This document shows positions 5,369 to 8,888 of a stretch of DNA of 8,888 nt, one piece after another (the stretch's first letter is position 1; every line of letters starts with the position of its first letter). The DNA lies in NCBI GenBank assembly GCA_903930805.1, contig CAIYZZ010000033.1:1-8888 (forward strand), in the 5' to 3' direction. The position numbers and the translations under genes are program-made. This DNA comes from an uncultured Rhodocyclaceae bacterium (GTDB lineage Bacteria; Pseudomonadota; Gammaproteobacteria; Burkholderiales; Rhodocyclaceae). A model generated the notes under the pieces. That model saw only the letters and a list, made by a program, of their open reading frames with translations. It was not told the DNA's origin and ran no database searches.

Positions 5369-6523
5369 TTATTTGCTACCGCTATCATCGACCACGCGGG
5401 CACCTGCCTTGACGCCTTCCTTCTCCAGCGAAACGACAATGCGGTCGCCGGACGCCAGTCCTTCCAGCACCTCGGTGAATTCCCAGTTGGCTAGCCCCGG
5501 CTTGACCGGGCGCGCCACCAGCGTGCCGCTGGCTGCTTCGAGCAGCAGCACACGGTTACCCTCCTGCAGCGCGGCAGTTGGAATGCGCAGCACGTCCACC
5601 TTTTCCTCGAGCAGGATTTCGACATCGGCGCTATAGCCCACGAGCAAGCCTTGCGCTTCGGCGGGAGCGACAAAGTCGACCTCGACATCCACCGTGCGCG
5701 ACTGCTTCTCGACTGCCGTCACATACGGGGCGACGCGCTTCACCTTGCCGGGAAAATCGCGCTTCGGATAGGCGTCGAGCCGGATGCGCACGGTCTGGCC
5801 GGCGTGGATTTTCGGTGCGTCCACCTCGTCCATCGGTGCCTTCACATAGAGACAGGAATCGTCGATCAGGTCGATGGCCGGTGGTGTCGGCACGCCGGGC
5901 GGCGAAGGCGTCGAGTATTCGCCGACTTCGCCGACGATCTTCGCCACCGTGCCGTCGAAAGGCGCAACGAGCGTGATGCGCTTCGGTTCGACCTGCGACG
6001 CGGCGACACGGGCCTGCGACTGGCTGACGTCGGCCCTGGCGGTTTCGCAAGCGGCTTGTTTGGCGGCAGCGTTGGTGCGGGTGGTGTCTTCCGCCGATTC
6101 GGAAATGAAACCGCGCTTGCGCAGGTCAGCACTGCGTACCGCTTCGCGCTGCGCGCTGGCGGCCACGGTGCAGGCCTCGACGACGCGCCGCCGCGACAGC
6201 TCGAGCTGAGTGTCGGTCAGATTTTGCTGCGCTTTCTGATCGTCGTTCCAGAGCTTGAGCAGCAATTGCCCCTTCTTGACGCGGTCGCCTTCCTTGACGC
6301 CCAGATACTCGATGCGCCCGCCCATAATGGTGGACAGCTTGGTGCGCTGGCAGGCCTCAACCGTGCCGGCGCGCGTGTTGGCGAGTGTTGCCTCCACCTT
6401 GCCGGCGGCAACGGCATGCAGGCGAACCGGGATCGGCTTGGGGCGGGTAAACCACCCCCCTACCGCAACGATGGCGGCGAGGGTGACGAGGACAATGATG
6501 AGGCGGCGCAGGAAGACGGACAT
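5369..6523 (-). CDS. Periplasmic membrane fusion protein (MacA/HlyD family) of the exporter
   Basis: This 384-residue protein has an N-terminal membrane anchor (about 6-24, LRRLIIVLVTLAAIVAVGGW), followed by two lipoyl half-motifs. These are the first at about 66-92 (GGRIEYLGVKEGDRVKKGQ) and the second at about 183-202 (ITLVAPFDGTVAKIVGEVGE). They flank an Ala/Gln/Arg-rich alpha-hairpin (about 95-178). A beta-barrel (about 215-300) and a membrane-proximal domain complete it. Fusion proteins of this type bridge the permease and an outer-membrane TolC-like channel and stimulate the ATPase. Length is normal. The hairpin contains two cysteines and the protein several others, unusual for a periplasmic adaptor. 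ATG 6523 has an AGGA-type ribosome binding site (TCAGGATCTGCCCC). It is the first gene of the exporter operon and is divergent from the importer genes. Confidence 0.92.
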   Translation of the reverse strand: MSVFLRRLIIVLVTLAAIVAVGGWFTRPKPIPVRLHAVAAGKVEATLANTRAGTVEACQRTKLSTIMGGRIEYLGVKEGDRVKKGQLLLKLWNDDQKAQQNLTDTQLELSRRRVVEACTVAASAQREAVRSADLRKRGFISESAEDTTRTNAAAKQAACETARADVSQSQARVAASQVEPKRITLVAPFDGTVAKIVGEVGEYSTPSPPGVPTPPAIDLIDDSCLYVKAPMDEVDAPKIHAGQTVRIRLDAYPKRDFPGKVKRVAPYVTAVEKQSRTVDVEVDFVAPAEAQGLLVGYSADVEILLEEKVDVLRIPTAALQEGNRVLLLEAASGTLVARPVKPGLANWEFTEVLEGLASGDRIVVSLEKEGVKAGARVVDDSGSK

Positions 6524-6641
6524 GGGGCAGATCCTGAAAGCAATGGTGCATTGTAGCGGTCATGCCGATCCCCAGATTTTGGGGCGGGAAGGAATTCCGC
6601 GATCCCCCGTAGAATCGCCGCTTTACCCTGCGTGAGCACCG
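6524..6641. promoter_or_regulatory. Divergent promoter region between exporter and importer operons
   Basis: This 118-nt gap must drive both operons. For the exporter, a - strand TACAAT (6555-6550) would place the start about 20 nt before the ATG, but its -35 is poor. For the importer, a + strand TAGAAT (6610-6615) is a plausible -10, again without a good -35. Between them lie CCCCA-GATTT-TGGGG (6570-6584) and GCGG...CCGC around the perfect palindrome GGAATTCC (6591-6598), either of which could be a regulator site. I see no cobalamin-riboswitch core and no Fur box. Confidence 0.4.
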
Positions 6642-7610
6642 ATGCGGCCTGCTCTTTTCCTGTCCCTGTTACTGCTTACCGGTCTGGCCTGCTTCGCCCT
6701 GGCACTGGCGACTGGCACTCAGGGTATCGAACCGGTGCGAGCATTGCATGCCTTGATGAGCGATGGCAGCCTCGACCGCGAGGTGGTGCTTGCCCTGCGT
6801 CTGCCGCGTGCCGTGGCAGCTTTCGGTTGCGGTGCGCTGCTGGCACTGGCCGGGGCGCTGCTGCAGGCCTTGTTGCGCAATCCCCTGGCAGACCCCTTTG
6901 TGCTAGGCATTTCCGGCGGTGCCGGCACATTGGTGCTGCTGGCGATGCTGCTGGGTTTTTCGGGTGTTTGGCTGGCGGGTGCGGGATTGCTCGGCGCGCT
7001 TGCTTCGCTCGGTGTACTCCTGTTGCTCGCCTGGCGTGGTGGCTTGCGGCCGCAGAGGCTGCTGCTGGCCGGGGTGATTCTTTCATCTGCTTGGGGCGCG
7101 GTGGTAACGCTGCTGCTGGCGCTGGCACCCGATGCACCCTTGCGCGGCATGATCTTCTGGCTGATGGGCGATTTGTCAGGTATTGATCCGGGTATTGCCG
7201 CGCTGCCGCTTGGTGGTGCCGTGCTTGCCCTGCTGCTCATCTGGCCGCTGTCGCGTGGCTTTGATGCCTTGGTGCAAGGCGAACTCTCGGCACGTTCCCT
7301 CGGTATCGCGGTTGACCGCCTGCGAGCCAGCGCGCTACTGGTTGCCGCAGCCATTACCACGCTGGCGGTGCTGGCAGCTGGCAGCATTGGTTTTGTCGGT
7401 CTGGTGACACCGCACTTGCTGCGGCTGGCCGGCCTCAGGCGCCATCGTGTGCTGCTGCCGGCCTGCGTGCTGGGCGGTGGCACTTTGTTGCTTGGTGCCG
7501 ATCTTGCCGCGCGCACGGTTGCAGCGCCGTTGCAACTGCCGGTCGGTGCGGTCACGGCCGCCATTGGCGCACCAGTGTTTCTCTGGTTGCTGTGGCAGGA
7601 CAGCAAATGA
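6642..7610 (+). CDS. FecCD/BtuC-family ABC importer permease
   Basis: This 322-residue, very hydrophobic inner-membrane protein is the channel subunit of an importer for vitamin B12, heme or ferric siderophores. Family landmarks are LRLPR (52-56), GALLQALLRNPLADPF (71-86) with LGISGGA after it, GFVGLVTPHLLRL late in the protein, and the ending LPVGAVTAAIGAPVFLWLL. About ten helices would be expected, and the length is normal to slightly short (usual range about 320-350). The start ATG 6642 is favoured because the hydrophobic first helix begins directly after MRPA; the ribosome binding site (GTGAG) is weak. The stop overlaps the ATG of the ATPase gene. There is no substrate-binding protein gene or TonB-dependent receptor in the window, so the substrate cannot be assigned. 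Proximity to hemL is suggestive of tetrapyrroles at most. Confidence 0.92.
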   Translation: MRPALFLSLLLLTGLACFALALATGTQGIEPVRALHALMSDGSLDREVVLALRLPRAVAAFGCGALLALAGALLQALLRNPLADPFVLGISGGAGTLVLLAMLLGFSGVWLAGAGLLGALASLGVLLLLAWRGGLRPQRLLLAGVILSSAWGAVVTLLLALAPDAPLRGMIFWLMGDLSGIDPGIAALPLGGAVLALLLIWPLSRGFDALVQGELSARSLGIAVDRLRASALLVAAAITTLAVLAAGSIGFVGLVTPHLLRLAGLRRHRVLLPACVLGGGTLLLGADLAARTVAAPLQLPVGAVTAAIGAPVFLWLLWQDSK

Positions 7611-8371
7611 ATCTGTCGGCCCGCGAACTTACGGTCAATATTGGCGGGCGCTGCGTCTGCCACGATCTTCAGATCGATATCGAATCCGGCAGCCGCTGGG
7701 CGATTCTCGGTATCAATGGTGTTGGCAAGACAACGTTGCTGTCGACATTGGCCGGCCTGCGCCTGCCAAAAGGCGGCACCGTCCTGATCGATGCTGCACC
7801 GCTAACGGTACTGGCGCCGCGCGCGCGCGCGCGCTGTCTGGGACTGATGGTGCAGGAGGACAGCTTTCATCTGAGCGACCCCGCAGCGACCGCTCTCGAA
7901 ATCGTGCTGCTCGGTCGCCTGCCGCATCTCGACTGGTGGCAAACCGAGAGCGCACGCGACACGACACTGGCGCATACCGCATTGGCCGCCGTGGGACTGC
8001 CGGAGATTGCCGACCGCTGCGTTGCCACGCTTTCCGGCGGCGAACGCCGGCGCCTTGCGCTGGCTGCGCTACTAGCGCAGGAGGTGCCGTTGTGTCTGCT
8101 CGACGAACCGACCTCGCACCTCGACATGCACCAGCAGATCGCCCTGCTCGACCTGCTGATCGGCTGGGATGGCCGCACGTTGGTGATGACGCTGCACGAT
8201 GTCAATCTGGCGGTGCGCTACTGCACGCATGCACTTCTTTTGTTCGGCGACGGGGAATGGTGTGCCGGTAATGTGAGTGAAATGCTTTCTGCCGAGGTGC
8301 TGACGCGGCTCTATCGACATCCGGTGGGGACGGTATCCGGCCCCCACGGCACACTTTATTTTCCCGCCTGA
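7607..8371 (+). CDS. FecE/BtuD-family ABC importer ATP-binding protein
   Basis: This 254-residue ATPase energises the adjacent permease. Walker A is GINGVGKT (35-42), Q-loop Gln83 (MVQED), signature LSGGE (142-146), Walker B LCLLDEP with Glu167, D-loop HLD, and switch His197 (TLHDVN). TLHDVNLAVRYC is the usual FecE/BtuD wording. The start ATG 7607 overlaps the permease stop as ATGA with AGGA about 9 nt upstream, so it is preferred over an in-frame GTG at 7592. At 7818-7834 a 17-nt alternating C/G run encodes the Arg-Ala-Arg-Ala stretch; it could be prone to slippage. The stop TGA 8369-8371 lies within one arm of an inverted repeat shared with the hemL 3' side. Typical length. Confidence 0.93.
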   Translation: MNLSARELTVNIGGRCVCHDLQIDIESGSRWAILGINGVGKTTLLSTLAGLRLPKGGTVLIDAAPLTVLAPRARARCLGLMVQEDSFHLSDPAATALEIVLLGRLPHLDWWQTESARDTTLAHTALAAVGLPEIADRCVATLSGGERRRLALAALLAQEVPLCLLDEPTSHLDMHQQIALLDLLIGWDGRTLVMTLHDVNLAVRYCTHALLLFGDGEWCAGNVSEMLSAEVLTRLYRHPVGTVSGPHGTLYFPA

Positions 8372-8406
8372 CGTCCGAAAAGTCGGGGCTGGCGGGACGG
8401 CGTCAG
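8368..8406. terminator. Inverted repeat between convergent importer ATPase and hemL
   Basis: CTGACGTC (8368-8375) can pair with GGCGTCAG (8399-8406), one G-T pair included, giving an 8-bp stem around a 23-nt loop. The loop holds most of repeat copy C and a small CCGA/TCGG hairpin. Its position between converging genes suits a two-way terminator. No T-run follows on either strand, so intrinsic termination would be weak. Confidence 0.35.
8378..8402. repeat. Short intergenic GC-rich repeat, copy C
   Basis: Matches 2418-2442 at 23 of 25 positions (AAAAGT, then GGCTGGCGGGACGGCG). It begins 11 nt after the hemL stop, reading with hemL. Same orientation relative to the preceding - strand gene as copies A and B. 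Confidence 0.6.
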
Positions 8407-8413
8407 TGTTGGA

Positions 8414-8888
8414 TTACTTGCCGGCGAAGATGGCGTCTGCGGCGGCCAACGTTGCCGCGATGTCGGCGTCAGTGTGTGCGGCGGAGACGAAGCCGGCCTC
8501 GAAAGCCGAGGGCGCGAAATACACGCCTTTTTCGAGCATGGCATGGAAAAAATGGTTGAAGGCTTCTTTATCGCAGGTCATCACTTCGGCGTAGGACATC
8601 GGCGCGTTAGCGGCAAAATACAGGCCGAACATGCCGCCCACCGATTGTGCGCTGAAGATGACGCCGCGTGTCCTGGCAGCGTTCGCGAGGCCCTCGACCA
8701 GGGATTTTGTTCTGGCTGTCAAAGCTTCGTAGAAACCGGGTATGGCGATTTTCTTCAGCGTGGCGAGACCCGCCGCAACGGACAGCGGGTTGCCGGAGAG
8801 CGTGCCGGCCTGATAGACCGGCCCGAGCGGCGCAATCTTTTGCATGATGTCGCGGCGGCCGCCGAAAGCGCCCAGCGGCATGCCGCCG
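8414..8888 (-). CDS. hemL: Glutamate-1-semialdehyde 2,1-aminomutase, C-terminal part (5' end outside window)
   Basis: This is a cytoplasmic PLP enzyme that converts glutamate-1-semialdehyde to 5-aminolevulinate, the C5-route entry to heme, siroheme and corrinoids. The window shows about 157 codons of the C-terminal part. It begins inside the [11 protein letters not shown] motif that follows the PLP-binding lysine, so that lysine lies just outside. [20 protein letters not shown], typical of GSA aminomutases, contains the Thr-Leu-Ser-Gly-Asn-Pro segment whose threonine contacts PLP phosphate across the dimer. A later MFGLYF segment, the middle stretch ending [20 protein letters not shown], and the C-terminal AADAIFAGK are also as expected. 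The methionine at 8881 is internal, not the start; the frame continues to the window edge. The stop is TAA 8416-8414. It is convergent with the importer ATPase gene. Other class III aminotransferases are unlikely given these motifs. Confidence 0.95.
   Translation of the reverse strand, partial: GGMPLGAFGGRRDIMQKIAPLGPVYQAGTLSGNPLSVAAGLATLKKIAIPGFYEALTARTKSLVEGLANAARTRGVIFSAQSVGGMFGLYFAANAPMSYAEVMTCDKEAFNHFFHAMLEKGVYFAPSAFEAGFVSAAHTDADIAATLAAADAIFAGK

Noticed and set aside
5651..6556. Long + strand frame opposite the fusion protein gene
   Set aside because: Antisense shadow of a well-supported membrane fusion protein, with no domain or start signal of its own.
6524..6641. Cobalamin riboswitch upstream of the BtuC-like permease
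   Set aside because: A GGGAAGG is present, but the downstream conserved GGTG and GCCACTG elements are absent and the space is too short for the full aptamer.
7592..7606. GTG start 15 nt upstream for the importer ATPase
   Set aside because: ATG 7607 overlaps the permease stop as ATGA, has a ribosome binding site at the right distance, and begins the protein at the usual place.
1..8888. CRISPR array, tRNA or rRNA genes, transposase or integrase genes
   Set aside because: No regularly spaced repeats, no cloverleaf-like or rRNA sequence, and no recognisable mobile-element protein were seen on either strand. The only repeats are the short intergenic units and the permease fragment.

Overview
The window is GC-rich, compactly packed chromosomal DNA that looks proteobacterial, most likely betaproteobacterial. 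That assignment is inferred from a MdtB/MdtC-like RND pump, a bacteriohemerythrin, a split MacAB-type exporter and a hemL-type aminomutase. No marker in the window fixes the genus.

Layout, left to right. (1) Positions 1-276 hold the 3' end of an RND efflux pump on the + strand. It converges on a hemerythrin-domain gene (369-875, - strand) that keeps all seven di-iron ligands. (2) Positions 972-6523 hold a - strand block, listed here in transcription order. It contains a periplasmic membrane fusion protein (6523-5369), a LolD/MacB-class ATPase (5368-4691) and a first MacB/FtsX permease (4694-3486). Next come a DUF1778-GNAT (TacA-TacT type) toxin-antitoxin pair with its own promoter and operator (3460-2631), a 35-codon remnant of a second copy of the first permease (2637-2527), and a 49-codon micro-ORF with a DUF433-like start (2325-2176). 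A second, divergent permease (2171-972) follows. (3) Divergent from this block is a two-gene FecCD/BtuCD-type metal-chelate or vitamin B12 importer, permease plus ATPase (6642-8371, + strand). (4) It converges on the 3' part of hemL (8414-8888, - strand), which runs off the window.

How the genes work together. The fusion protein, ATPase and permease(s) would form a tripartite exporter driven from the inner membrane and needing an outer-membrane TolC-like channel encoded elsewhere. The importer pair needs a periplasmic binding protein that is also not in the window. HemL makes 5-aminolevulinate for tetrapyrroles, which fits loosely with a neighbour that may carry corrinoid or iron chelate. The toxin-antitoxin pair acts on itself: the antitoxin should bind the palindrome over its promoter and neutralise the acetyltransferase.

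The most unusual part is 2172-3485. Between two permease genes of one exporter operon lie a complete toxin-antitoxin module, the clipped 3' end of a paralogous permease, a DUF433-like micro-ORF whose stop sits 4 nt before the second permease, and copies of a short GC-rich intergenic repeat that recurs after hemL. It reads as an insertion and rearrangement site. I did not find an undescribed defence or mobile system.
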